Positions 8,224-16,355 of a stretch of DNA of 44,571 bases are shown here, piece by piece. The position numbers and the translations under genes were made by a program. The notes below the pieces were generated by a model, which was not told the DNA's origin, did not search any database, and saw only the letters and a list, made by a program, of their open reading frames with translations. The DNA is taken from positions 1 through 44,571 of the forward strand of contig NZ_JAUSLG010000027.1 of the NCBI RefSeq assembly GCF_030646615.1, read 5' to 3'. This stretch comes from Phenylobacterium sp. (GTDB lineage: Bacteria > Pseudomonadota > Alphaproteobacteria > Caulobacterales > Caulobacteraceae). The first letter of the stretch is position 1; each line of letters begins with the position of its first letter.

Positions 8224-9216
8224 CTAGAGGGTGAGCATAACCTTCCCCAGATGGCCGCCGGCCTCGAGATAGGCGTGGGCCTCGGCCGCCTGGGCCAGGG
8301 GGAAGGTCCTGTCGATCTGCGGCGCGAGCTTGCCCGCGGCGACCCAGGGCCAGACGGTGGCCTCGACGGCGGCGGCCAGGCGGGCCTTCTCGTCGGCGCT
8401 GCGGGGGCGCAGGGTCGAGCCGGTGATCACCCCGCGCTTCAGCATCAGGGCGCCGATGTTCAGCTCCACCTTGCCGCCGGCCTGGGCGGCGATGAAGACC
8501 AGCCGGCCGCCGGTGTTCAGGGCCGCCAGGTCCTTGGCGAAATAGTCGCCGCCGACCATGTCCAGGATCACGTCGCAGCCCCCGTTGGCCAGGGCGACCT
8601 CGGCGAAGTCCTGGGCGGTGGCGTCGATGGCGATGTCCGCGCCGAGCTCCAGGGCCTGGCGGGCCTTGTCCGCGCCCCGGGCCGTGGCGATCACCCGGGC
8701 GCCGGCGGCCTTGGCCATCTGGATCGCCGTTGTCCCGATGCCGGACGTGGCGCCGTGGACCATCAGGGTCTCGCCGGCCTTCAGCGCCCCATGCTCGAAC
8801 ACATTGGCGAAGACCGTGAAGACGGTCTCGGGCAGGCCGGCGGCCTCCAGGGGGCTGAGGCCCGCCGGGATCGCCAGGGCATGACGGGCGTCGCAGACGG
8901 CGTATTGCGCATAGCCGCCGCCGCCGAGCAGGGCGCAGACCTTGTCGCCCACCTTCCACCGCCCGGCGGCGACCATCACCTCGCCGGCCACTTCCAGCCC
9001 CATGGTCTCGGGCGCCCCGGGCGGGGGCGCATAGAAGCCCAGGCGCTGGGCGATGTCGGGACGATTGACCCCGGCGGCCTCCACGCGGATCAGGATCTGC
9101 CCAGGGCCAGGCTCCGGCGTCGGCAGGGTGACGGGATGCAGGGCCTCAGCGGCGCCCTTGCCGCCCTTGATGGCGATGGCGGTCATCTGGGGGGGAAGAG
9201 TCTCGGCCTGCGCCAT
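8224..9216 (-). CDS. NAD(P)H-quinone oxidoreductase (zinc-independent MDR, PIG3-like)
   Basis: A 330-residue medium-chain dehydrogenase/reductase of the quinone oxidoreductase branch. It has a GroES-like N-terminal part (GPGQILIRVEAAGVNRPDIAQRLG region) and a nucleotide-binding motif in VHGATSGIGTTAIQMAKAAG. The catalytic-zinc cysteines of alcohol dehydrogenases are absent. Family members reduce quinones with NADPH in the cytoplasm. The ATG at 9214-9216 is chosen because GGAGG lies just upstream; the frame extends to 9303 but overlaps the divergent DUF1192 gene start. It shares an 85-base divergent promoter region with that gene. Confidence 0.9.
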   Translation of the reverse strand: MAQAETLPPQMTAIAIKGGKGAAEALHPVTLPTPEPGPGQILIRVEAAGVNRPDIAQRLGFYAPPPGAPETMGLEVAGEVMVAAGRWKVGDKVCALLGGGGYAQYAVCDARHALAIPAGLSPLEAAGLPETVFTVFANVFEHGALKAGETLMVHGATSGIGTTAIQMAKAAGARVIATARGADKARQALELGADIAIDATAQDFAEVALANGGCDVILDMVGGDYFAKDLAALNTGGRLVFIAAQAGGKVELNIGALMLKRGVITGSTLRPRSADEKARLAAAVEATVWPWVAAGKLAPQIDRTFPLAQAAEAHAYLEAGGHLGKVMLTL

Positions 9217-9301
9217 CGTTGTCGCCTCCACGTGCTTGCGCCGGAGCGGCGCAGAGGGTTGGATAAACCGCTCTGGAGCCAGGGCAAAGGGAGGCGCGCA
9301 C

Positions 9302-9499
9302 ATGGAAGAGCCTGCAGAGATCCGCCTCGGGCGGGGACAGCGACTGGCCGAGGTCGCCCGCGAGGACCTGGAGCTCTACGCCGTCGAGGAGCTGGAGGCC
9401 CGCATTGCGGCGCTGGACGCCGAAAAGGCCCGCACCCAGACCTTTATCGACAAGAAGAAGGCCGGACGCGCCGCGGCCGATGCGCTTTTCCGGCAATAG
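9302..9499 (+). CDS. DUF1192 family small protein
   Basis: A 65-residue charged protein matching the DUF1192 pattern: a short N-terminal segment, then a helix rich in Leu, Glu and Ala (LYAVEELEARIAALDAEKAR), ending in KKAGRAAADALFRQ. The family is small, widespread in Alphaproteobacteria and of unknown function. Its heptad-like spacing suggests a short coiled coil. The ATG at 9302 has GGGAGG upstream. A longer frame from 9053 runs through the divergent oxidoreductase and is rejected. It lies upstream of rcdA on the same strand with a gap of about 120 bases. Confidence 0.85.
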   Translation: MEEPAEIRLGRGQRLAEVAREDLELYAVEELEARIAALDAEKARTQTFIDKKKAGRAAADALFRQ

Positions 9500-9622
9500 G
9501 GTCGCAGGCCCACTCTGGGGCGTGACTCCGGCCAGGGCGGCCCGCTATGGCATGGGGGTTGCAGGTCGCCAGACCACGGACGAACAGATCGTGCAAATGG
9601 CTGGCAAGGGCTTGAGGAATTG

Positions 9623-10138
9623 ATGAGCGAACTCACTGCACTGGCGAAACCCTGGCGCGCCGACGTCATCGCCGACTTCGCCCGCTCCGAGCTTTTCGAG
9701 CGGACCTTCCAGGAAGGCATGGAGCTGGTTGAAGAGACCGCTTCCTATCTGGACGGCGGCGGTCGCCAGGAATCCAAGCGCCTGGATCGCAACGCCGCCC
9801 TGGCCTATGCGGCCGAGAGCATGCGCCTGACCACCCGCCTGATGCAGGTGGCCTCATGGCTGCTGGTCCAGCGGGCCGTGCGCGAGGGCGACATGGCGGC
9901 TGAAGCCGCCTGCGAGGACCGCTACCGCCTGGGCGCCGAAGTGGCGCGGCGTCCCTCCGACGCCAGCGTCGGTCTGCTGCCCGGCGGTCTGGTCGAACTC
10001 ATGGACCGCTCCGAGCGCCTGTTCGAGCGGGTCCGGCATCTGGACAAGCGGATGTATGTGGAATCGGCGGAGGCAAACGCGCCCAATCCCGTGCTGTCCC
10101 AGTTCGACCGTCTGCGGGACGCCTTCGGCGCCGCCTGA
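9623..10138 (+). CDS. rcdA: RcdA, adaptor for ClpXP-dependent CtrA degradation (DUF1465)
   Basis: A 171-residue helical protein of the DUF1465/RcdA family. Recognisable stretches are WRADVIADFARSELFERTF, YLDGGGRQESK, AESMRLTTRLMQVASWLLVQ, RAVREGDMAAEAACEDRYR, and a C-terminal disordered-type tail ending in SQFDRLRDAFGAA. In Caulobacter crescentus, RcdA binds CpdR-primed ClpXP together with PopA and delivers CtrA and other substrates for proteolysis at the stalked pole. Two ATGs are adjacent (9620 and 9623); the second is preferred because GAGG at 9614-9617 is then five bases away. Convergent with rpmE, with a shared terminator between them. The presence of this gene is one of the stronger clues to Caulobacterales. 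Confidence 0.88.
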   Translation: MSELTALAKPWRADVIADFARSELFERTFQEGMELVEETASYLDGGGRQESKRLDRNAALAYAAESMRLTTRLMQVASWLLVQRAVREGDMAAEAACEDRYRLGAEVARRPSDASVGLLPGGLVELMDRSERLFERVRHLDKRMYVESAEANAPNPVLSQFDRLRDAFGAA

Positions 10139-10176
10139 CGCCGCGGGCGCCTCGTGCGCCTCGGAATTCCAGACAC

Positions 10177-10220
10177 AAAGAAGACGCCGCGGGCCGAGGG
10201 GCTCGCGGCGTCTTCTTTTT
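10177..10220. terminator. Bidirectional Rho-independent terminator between rcdA and rpmE
   Basis: A 15-base perfect stem pairs 10177-10191 with 10204-10218. It has a GC-rich core (GACGCCGCG), A-rich 5' flank and T-rich 3' flank (TCTTCTTTTT). The A/T flanks give a U-run in either direction, as expected between convergent genes. Confidence 0.9.
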
Positions 10221-10267
10221 CAAGGCCCATAGGGTCGAAGGCCCGCCACGCGGCGGGCCAGGACGCC

Positions 10268-10492
10268 CTACTTGCGGGTGAAGCCGCCGAACTTGGCGTT
10301 GAACCGCGAAACCCGGCCCGCGCGGTCCAGCAGGGTGTGGGCGCCGCCCGTCCATGCCGGGTGCGTCTTGGGATCGATATCCAGGTTCAGGGTCGCGCCC
10401 TCTTTCCCGTAGGTCGATCGGGTCTGATAGGACGTGCCATCCGTCATCACCACAGTGATGAAGTGATAATCGGGGTGCGTGTCTTGTTTCAT
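10268..10492 (-). CDS. rpmE: 50S ribosomal protein L31
   Basis: A 74-residue protein matching bL31: [19 protein letters not shown] at the start, [14 protein letters not shown] in the middle and [12 protein letters not shown] near the end. The zinc-ligand cysteines of the C+ form are absent, so this is the zinc-independent type. It sits in the large ribosomal subunit at the inter-subunit bridge. The ATG at 10490-10492 is chosen from family length; the frame extends to 10537 but the extra residues do not look like L31. Convergent with rcdA and divergent from the ABC exporter gene, with 119 bases of shared upstream DNA. Confidence 0.95.
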   Translation of the reverse strand: MKQDTHPDYHFITVVMTDGTSYQTRSTYGKEGATLNLDIDPKTHPAWTGGAHTLLDRAGRVSRFNAKFGGFTRK

Positions 10493-10611
10493 CGCGAGGA
10501 CAACCGACGTAAGAGCAAGCGGGTGATGCGCCTCCAACCCAAGGGCCGGGTGCGCAAACGAGCCGCGCGTATACAGAAACGGCGGCCCTGAAGCAAGGGC
10601 GCACGGATTTC

Positions 10612-12474
10612 ATGAGCCAACCAGCCGCCAGTCCCGCCGCCTCGGATCCCAGGCCAGACGGCCGCCCGGGCCTGGGGGCCGAGCTCGTCCAGAACCTCGA
10701 CGAAGCCGCCGCCCGAAGGCCCCGCAGCCGCAATGTCGGCGCCCTGCGCCGGCTGGTCCCCTTCGCCCGTCGCCGGGGCGGCGACGCCCTGTGGGCGCTG
10801 ATTTTTCTTCTCACCGCCACGGCGGCGACGCTGGGTCTGTCAGGGGCCGTGCGCCTGCTGGTGGACGCCCTGACGCAGCCCGGCATGTCGTCCGCGCAGG
10901 TGGACCTGTGGTTCGCCCTGATCGGCGCCGTGGCCGTGGCGCTCGCCCTGTCCTCGGCCCTTCGCTACTTCTTCGTCACCAAGCTCGGCGAGCGGGTGGT
11001 GGCCGACCTGCGCAAGGCGGTCTACGGCCATATCCTGACCCTGGACCCCGGCTTCTTCCTGCGCACGCGGACGGGCGAGGTGCTGTCGCGCCTGACCACC
11101 GACATCCAGATCGTCGAGAGCCTTATGGCCACCTCGGTCTCGGTGGCCCTGCGCAACCTGCTGACCCTGGTCGGGGCGCTGATCCTGCTGGTCTGGGTCA
11201 GCCCTGGCCTGACGGGCCTCGTCCTGCTGATCTTCCCCTTCGTGCTGGCGCCCCTGTTCCTGTTCGGCCGCAGGGTGCGGCGCCTGACCATCTCCACCCA
11301 GGACCAGTTCGCCAGCGCGGTCGGCCAGGCCGGCGAAACCCTCGACGCCCTGGAGACCGTTCAGGCCTTCGGCGGCGAGGCGGCGGCGGCCGGCGGCTTC
11401 GGCGCTTCGGTGGAGCAGGCCTTCTCCACCTCTCTTAAGCGGATGACCGCCCGGGCGATCATGACCGCCCTGGTCATTGCGCTCGTCTTCGGCGGGGTGG
11501 TGGCGATCTTCTGGCTGGGGGTCCATGCGGGCCTGCGGGGCGAGATGAGCTGGGGCGCGCTCTTCCAGTTCGCCTTCCTGGCGGTGATGGCGGCCGGTTC
11601 GGTCGGCGCCCTGGGCGAGACCTGGGGGGACGTGCAGAAGGCCGCCGGGGCCATGGACCGGATCGCCGAGCTGCTCGACGCCCGGCCCGGCATCGCGCCG
11701 CCGGCCAAGCCCACGGCCCTGCCCAGCCCCGCCCGGGGCGAGATCGCCTTCGAGGGCGTGACCTTCGCCTATCCCGGTCGGCCCGACCTTCCGGCGCTCA
11801 GCGACTTTTCCCTGGCCATTGCGCCCGGCGAGCGGGTGGCCCTGGTGGGGCCGTCAGGGGCGGGCAAGAGCACGGTGCTGCGGCTGCTGCTGCGCTTCTA
11901 TGATCCCACCGAGGGGGCCATTCGCCTGGACGGTGTGGACCTGCGCCAGGCCGATCCTCAGGCCGTGCGCGAACGCATGGCCCTGGTGGCCCAGGACTCG
12001 CCGCTGTTCTCCGGATCGGCGGCTCAGAACATCGCCTTTGGCCGGCCAGACGCACGCCCGGAGGACATCCTCGCCGCGGCCCGCGCCGCCCAGGCCGAGG
12101 CCTTCATCACCGCCCTGCCCGAGGGCTTCGACACCGCCCTCGGCGACCGGGCGCGCAGCCTGTCGGGCGGGCAGCGCCAGCGGCTGGCCATTGCGCGGGC
12201 CCTGGTGCGCCAGGCCCCGATCCTGCTGCTGGACGAGGCCACCAGCGCCCTGGACGCCGAGAACGAGCGGCTGGTGCAGGCCGCCCTGGACGAGGCCATG
12301 ACCGGCCGCACCACCCTGGTCATCGCCCACAGGCTGGCCACGGTGCTCAAGGCCGACCGCATCGTGGTGATGGACCAGGGCCGTGTGGTCGAACAGGGGC
12401 GCCATGCCGAACTCGCGGCCCGGGGCGGTCTCTATGCGAAGCTGGCGGCCCTGCAGTTTGGCCAGGCGGCCTGA
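10612..12474 (+). CDS. ABC exporter, fused permease and ATPase (MsbA-like)
   Basis: A 620-residue half-transporter. A charged N-terminal tail of about 45 residues precedes six transmembrane helices (roughly residues 60-330). The nucleotide-binding domain follows: Walker A GPSGAGKST near residue 411, Q-loop VAQDSPLFSG, signature LSGGQRQR near residue 519, Walker B ILLLDEATSALD and H-loop IAHRLAT. Homodimers of this type export lipids, lipopeptides or drugs across the inner membrane using ATP. The substrate is unknown; MsbA/LmrA-type exporters and the paralogous multidrug exporters cannot be told apart by sequence alone. It ends five bases from the stop of the convergent GDPD gene, with no room for a terminator. 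Confidence 0.93.
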   Translation: MSQPAASPAASDPRPDGRPGLGAELVQNLDEAAARRPRSRNVGALRRLVPFARRRGGDALWALIFLLTATAATLGLSGAVRLLVDALTQPGMSSAQVDLWFALIGAVAVALALSSALRYFFVTKLGERVVADLRKAVYGHILTLDPGFFLRTRTGEVLSRLTTDIQIVESLMATSVSVALRNLLTLVGALILLVWVSPGLTGLVLLIFPFVLAPLFLFGRRVRRLTISTQDQFASAVGQAGETLDALETVQAFGGEAAAAGGFGASVEQAFSTSLKRMTARAIMTALVIALVFGGVVAIFWLGVHAGLRGEMSWGALFQFAFLAVMAAGSVGALGETWGDVQKAAGAMDRIAELLDARPGIAPPAKPTALPSPARGEIAFEGVTFAYPGRPDLPALSDFSLAIAPGERVALVGPSGAGKSTVLRLLLRFYDPTEGAIRLDGVDLRQADPQAVRERMALVAQDSPLFSGSAAQNIAFGRPDARPEDILAAARAAQAEAFITALPEGFDTALGDRARSLSGGQRQRLAIARALVRQAPILLLDEATSALDAENERLVQAALDEAMTGRTTLVIAHRLATVLKADRIVVMDQGRVVEQGRHAELAARGGLYAKLAALQFGQAA

Positions 12475-12479
12475 CTGCC

Positions 12480-13517
12480 TCAGCCTGAGACCATCGCCTC
12501 GCGGACCTTCACGGCCGCTTCCGGGAAATCGGTGAAGACCCCATCGGCGCCGGCGGCGAACAGGGCGCGAAACAGGGTCTCGGCGTCGCCATGGGCGGCC
12601 GGATCCTCGCCCCGGCGCAGGGTGGCCGGCAGGAAGCTGTTTTCCAGCCGCACCGTCCAGGGATGAACCTTGAAGCCTGCGCCTTGCGCGCGGGCGATCA
12701 GGCCGGTGGGGGGCAGGCTGGGCTGGTCCAGGTGCAGGACCATCTTCAGCTCCGGCCCCAGCCCGTCAGCGAACTCGGCCAACTCCGCCAGCATCGTATC
12801 AGACAGGGTCCCGGCCCCGGCCAGCATGACGCTCGGCGCGGCGCTGATCTGCCGGAAGGCGCGCAGGGGCCTGGGCTCGAAGCACTGGACGAAGACCGGG
12901 GCGTCCCGGCGATCCAGGTCATTGTCCCGCAGCTCGGCGGCCAGCCGGGCGCCCATGGCCAGGCCGCGGGCCTCGAAATAGGTCGGGTGCTTCATCTCGG
13001 GATAGACCCCGATCGTCCGGCCGGTCCGCCGGCTCTGCGCCGTGGCCAGGTCCACCACCTCCTGGAAGGTGGGGATAGGCTCGGCGCCGTCGAAGGCGGC
13101 GCTGGCCGGCCGCAGGGCCGGCAGGCGCTCCTTGGCCCGCAGGGTCTTCAGCTCGGTCAGGGTGAAGTCCTCGGTGAACCAGCCGGCGGTCTTGACCCCA
13201 TCGATGCTGCGCTCGGTTCGCCGGCTGGCGAAATCGGGCCGCTCGGCCACATCGGTGGTTCCGGAGATCTCGTTCTCGTGCCGGGCCACCAGCACGCCGT
13301 CGGCCGTCATCACCAGGTCGGGCTCGATGAAGTCACAGCCCTGGTCGATGGCCCGCTGATAGGCCGTCAGCGTGTGTTCAGGCCGCTCGCCGCTGGCGCC
13401 GCGATGGGCGATGACCAGGGGGCGGGCTCGGGCCTGCTGGGCGAGGCTTGGCTGGGCGAAGGCGGCCAGGACCAGGGGGGCGGACGCCGTGAAGGCGCGA
13501 CGGGTGAGGGCGCTCAT
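12480..13517 (-). CDS. Periplasmic glycerophosphodiester phosphodiesterase (GlpQ-like), Tat signal
   Basis: A 345-residue secreted enzyme. The N-terminus has a twin-arginine type signal (TRRAF followed by a hydrophobic stretch and an AFAQPSLAQ cleavage region). The mature part opens with the GDPD catalytic motif IAHRGASGERPEHTL; the metal-binding DFIEPDLVMTADG and the second histidine in ARHENEI follow. Members hydrolyse glycerophosphodiesters to glycerol-3-phosphate and an alcohol in the periplasm. C-terminal elements FKVHPWTV and ADGVFTDFPE also fit the family. It is followed downstream by the tail-to-tail ABC exporter. Likely role is phosphorus or glycerol scavenging, an inference from the family. 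Confidence 0.92.
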   Translation of the reverse strand: MSALTRRAFTASAPLVLAAFAQPSLAQQARARPLVIAHRGASGERPEHTLTAYQRAIDQGCDFIEPDLVMTADGVLVARHENEISGTTDVAERPDFASRRTERSIDGVKTAGWFTEDFTLTELKTLRAKERLPALRPASAAFDGAEPIPTFQEVVDLATAQSRRTGRTIGVYPEMKHPTYFEARGLAMGARLAAELRDNDLDRRDAPVFVQCFEPRPLRAFRQISAAPSVMLAGAGTLSDTMLAELAEFADGLGPELKMVLHLDQPSLPPTGLIARAQGAGFKVHPWTVRLENSFLPATLRRGEDPAAHGDAETLFRALFAAGADGVFTDFPEAAVKVREAMVSG

Positions 13518-13574
13518 GCCCCTGATCTAGCCGCCCCTTGTGACGGTTGCGTCAAGCCGATGTCCCGGGCGGGC

Positions 13575-14369
13575 TCAGGCGGCGGCGCGCAGGCGCTCCA
13601 ACAGCATGGGATGCAGCTCGAGGTTGGCCGCGCAGACCGAGCCTGAAGCCAGCACGTCCTCGCCGCCGTCGGCGTCGCTCACCTTGCCGCCCGCCTCGGT
13701 GATCAGCAGGATGCCCGCCGCCAGGTCCCAGCGATTGAGGTCGCGTTCCCAATAGCCATCGAACCGGCCCGCCGCCACATAGGCCATGTCGAGCGCCGCG
13801 GAGCCGAAGCGGCGGACGCCGGCCACCCGCTGGCTGATCTGGTGCAGCTCTTTCAGGAACCTGGCGTGCTGGCCGTGGCCCAGGAAGGGGATGCCGGTGG
13901 CGATCACCGACTCGTCGAACCGGGTGCGGGCGGCGACCCGAAGGCGATGGTCGTTCAGGAAGCAGCCCTTGCCCTTCTCGGCCCAGAACAGCTCGTTGCT
14001 CACCGGGTTGAAGGTCAGGGCCGCGACGATGGCGCCCTGGCGCTCCAGGGCGATGTTGATGGCGAAGTGCGGGATGGCGTGCAGGAAGTTGGTGGTGCCG
14101 TCCAGGGGGTCGACGATCCAGGTGTGGGTCTTGTCCGTGCCCTCGATCATGCCCCGCTCTTCCCCCAGGAAGCCATAGCCGGGGCGGGCCGCGGTCAGGG
14201 CCTCGAAGATGGTCTGCTCGGCCTTGATGTCGGCGGCCGAGACGAAGTCGGCGGCGCTCTTCTTGGAGACTTGCAGCTCGGCCAGTTCGCCGAAGTCGCG
14301 GTTGAGCCCTCGGGCGGCCTTGCGGGCGGCGTCGGACATGACTTTCAGAAGTGCGGTTTGCGTGGCCAC
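13575..14369 (-). CDS. suhB: Inositol-1-monophosphatase family protein (SuhB)
   Basis: The metal-dependent phosphatase motifs are in order: GFLGEER, then DPLDGTTNFLHAIPHF about one third in, then RWDLAAGILLITEAGG near the C-terminus. These residues bind the two or three Mg2+ ions. A GTG at 14367-14369 is proposed as start because the following residues (ATQTALL) look like a family N-terminus; an in-frame TTG at 14388-14390 would add seven residues. The protein is about 264 residues, normal for SuhB. In proteobacteria SuhB dephosphorylates inositol phosphates and also joins the rRNA antitermination complex. It lies between the GDPD gene and thiE on the same strand. Confidence 0.9.
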   Translation of the reverse strand: MATQTALLKVMSDAARKAARGLNRDFGELAELQVSKKSAADFVSAADIKAEQTIFEALTAARPGYGFLGEERGMIEGTDKTHTWIVDPLDGTTNFLHAIPHFAINIALERQGAIVAALTFNPVSNELFWAEKGKGCFLNDHRLRVAARTRFDESVIATGIPFLGHGQHARFLKELHQISQRVAGVRRFGSAALDMAYVAAGRFDGYWERDLNRWDLAAGILLITEAGGKVSDADGGEDVLASGSVCAANLELHPMLLERLRAAA

Positions 14370-14485
14370 GGTCTGTTCCAGTGCGCGCAAGGACGGGCGG
14401 CGGTGGTCGGCGCTCGGGCGGGAAATGGGCGGCGGAACCTAGTCGCCGCGCCGCCCTATGGCAAGGCGGGGTGTCGGGCGGACGT

Positions 14486-15151
14486 CTAGGCTTGTGTCTG
14501 GGCTCGGGCGGCGAGCCCGCGGGCGATGGCGGCGTTCAGGTCCCGGACCGCGGCGGCGGGACCCCCGGGATGGGCCCAGACCCCGGCCGAGACCGCCAGG
14601 AAGTCTGCGCCGGCGGCCACCAGCCCCTCGGCGTTCTCGGCCGTGATCCCGCCAATGGCCACGCAGGGAATCTCCATGGACTCCTGCCAGATGGTCAGCA
14701 GGTCCGGCTCGGCCCGGGTGGGCGCCTCCTTGGTGGTCGTCGGGAAGAAGGCCCCGAAGGCCACATAGTCGGCGCCGGCCTCGGCGGCCTCCATGGCCAG
14801 GTGGCGGCTGTCATGGCAGGTCACGCCGATCATGGCGTTCTTGCCCATGATCTTGCGGGCCTCGCGGCAGGGGGGATCGTCCTGCCCCACATGCACCCCG
14901 TCGCAAGCCAAGGCGGCGGCCAGGTCGGGGCGGTCGTTGAGGATCACGGCCACGTCGCGGCTGTGGGCGATGGGCGTCAGGACATCGACCGCCGCGGCGA
15001 TCACCTCGTCCGGGGCGTCCTTCAGGCGGATCTGCAGGGCGGCCACGTCGCCGGCGTCGAGGGCCTGGGCCAGGGTCCGGCCGAAGGCCGCCAGGTCGTC
15101 GAGGACCGGCGGCGTGATCAGATAGAGGCGGCAGTCGGGCGTGGAGGTCAT
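14486..15151 (-). CDS. thiE: Thiamine phosphate synthase
   Basis: A 221-residue TIM-barrel enzyme that joins hydroxymethylpyrimidine diphosphate and thiazole phosphate to thiamine monophosphate. Family features include RLYLITPP at the N-terminus, LQIRLKDA, the pyrophosphate-binding [23 protein letters not shown], and the phosphate-binding [14 protein letters not shown]. The frame starts with ATG at 15149-15151; the ribosome binding site is weak. It is followed by suhB after 116 bases. No thiamine riboswitch was recognised upstream; only 42 bases separate it from the DUF2474 gene, which could place it in the cyd transcript. Confidence 0.9.
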   Translation of the reverse strand: MTSTPDCRLYLITPPVLDDLAAFGRTLAQALDAGDVAALQIRLKDAPDEVIAAAVDVLTPIAHSRDVAVILNDRPDLAAALACDGVHVGQDDPPCREARKIMGKNAMIGVTCHDSRHLAMEAAEAGADYVAFGAFFPTTTKEAPTRAEPDLLTIWQESMEIPCVAIGGITAENAEGLVAAGADFLAVSAGVWAHPGGPAAAVRDLNAAIARGLAARAQTQA

Positions 15152-15193
15152 GGGGCCGCTTCTAGCCGCCTCAAGGCGCGAAGGGGAGGGGGC

Positions 15194-15346
15194 TCATTCC
15201 AGGCCGAGCAGGGCGCGCAGGCTGTAGGCCACGGCGCCGGTCGCGGCCATGCCCGCCAGGGCGAGGCCGATGAACCAGGCCAGGCGGCGCGCCAGCGGCC
15301 GCGGGGGGGCGTCGGCCTCCGGCGGCCCCTCAATGATATCCGGCAT
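15194..15346 (-). CDS. DUF2474 small membrane protein of the bd-oxidase operon
   Basis: A 50-residue protein with a charged, Pro-rich N-terminus and one predicted transmembrane helix (LAWFIGLALAGMAATGAVAY). Small single-helix proteins of the DUF2474 family are found after cydB in cyanide-insensitive-type oxidase operons, comparable to CydX in the E. coli enzyme. The ATG at 15344-15346 overlaps the end of cydB by 17 bases in another frame, suggesting translational coupling. It is likely an accessory subunit of the oxidase in the inner membrane. Identification rests on length, topology and position. Confidence 0.82.
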   Translation of the reverse strand: MPDIIEGPPEADAPPRPLARRLAWFIGLALAGMAATGAVAYSLRALLGLE

Positions 15347-16355
15347 CGGCGCCCACCTTGCCGCGGAAGACCCAGTAGACCCAGACCGTATAGGCCAGGA
15401 TCACCGGCAGCAGGATCGCCACCCCCACCAGCATCAGGCCCAGCGCATTCTCCGCCGAGGCCGCCTGGCGGAAGGTCAGGTCGTAAGGGACGATATTGGG
15501 GAAGAAGCCGACGGCCAGGCCCAGATAGCCTGAGACGAAGACCGTCAGCGCGCCCAGGAAGGGCGCCACATGGCCGCCCTTGGACAGGCCGCGGACCACC
15601 AGAGCCAGGCCCGCAAGCCCCAGGAGCGGAATGGGGGAGAGCATCCCCAGGCGGGCGACATCAAAGGCGCCGTCCTCGAACCCCCAACGGACGGCCACCA
15701 GCGGATGGACGAACAGGGTGGCCACGCTCACCACCGCCAGCAGGGCGGCGCTGGCGATCACGGCCTTCCAGGCCCAGCGCCGGGCATCGCCGTGCAGATC
15801 ATCCTCGGTGCGCCAGATGAGCCAGGTGGAGCCGAGCAGGGTGTAGCCGGCGGTCAGGCCAACGGCCACCAGCAGGGTATAGGGGGTCAGCCAGTCGAAG
15901 GGGCCGCCGCCAAAGGCCTCGCCCTCCAGGGTGACGCCCTGGATGAAGCCCCCCAGCACCAGGCCCTGGGCCAGGGCCGCCACGGTCGAGCCGCCGGCGA
16001 AGGCGGCGGTCCAGAAGGCCTTGCCCCTGACCCGTCCCCGGGCGCGGAATTCGAAGGCCACCCCGCGCAGGATCAGCGCCATCATCATCAGCAGGATGGG
16101 GATGTAGAGGGCCGGCATGATCACCGCATAGGCGAGCGGGAAGGCGGCGAAGAGCCCGCCCCCGCCCAGCACCAGCCAGGTCTCGTTGCCGTCCCAGAAG
16201 GGGGCGATGGTGTTCATCATGGTGTCCCGGTCGCGGGGCGACCGGGCGAAGGGGAACAGGATGCCGATGCCGAGGTCGAACCCGTCGAGCATCACATAGA
16301 GCAGCACCGCCAGGGCGATGATGCCGGCCCAGATGAGCGGCAGGTCGAGGTCCAT
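15330..16355 (-). CDS. cydB: Cytochrome bd-type ubiquinol oxidase subunit II
   Basis: A 341-residue polytopic inner-membrane protein of the CydB/CioB family, with about eight helices. Recognisable stretches are LIWAGIIALAVLLYVMLDGFDLG at the N-terminus (shown here in part as YVMLDGFDLGIGILFPF), FWDGNETWLVLGGGGLFAAF, and FKARGR-like FEFRARGRVRG. The start ATG shares a base with the cydA stop (TGATG at 16353-16357), a classic coupled junction. Together with CydA it reduces oxygen to water with electrons from ubiquinol, without proton pumping. Confidence 0.95.
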   Translation of the reverse strand: MDLDLPLIWAGIIALAVLLYVMLDGFDLGIGILFPFARSPRDRDTMMNTIAPFWDGNETWLVLGGGGLFAAFPLAYAVIMPALYIPILLMMMALILRGVAFEFRARGRVRGKAFWTAAFAGGSTVAALAQGLVLGGFIQGVTLEGEAFGGGPFDWLTPYTLLVAVGLTAGYTLLGSTWLIWRTEDDLHGDARRWAWKAVIASAALLAVVSVATLFVHPLVAVRWGFEDGAFDVARLGMLSPIPLLGLAGLALVVRGLSKGGHVAPFLGALTVFVSGYLGLAVGFFPNIVPYDLTFRQAASAENALGLMLVGVAILLPVILAYTVWVYWVFRGKVGADAGYH

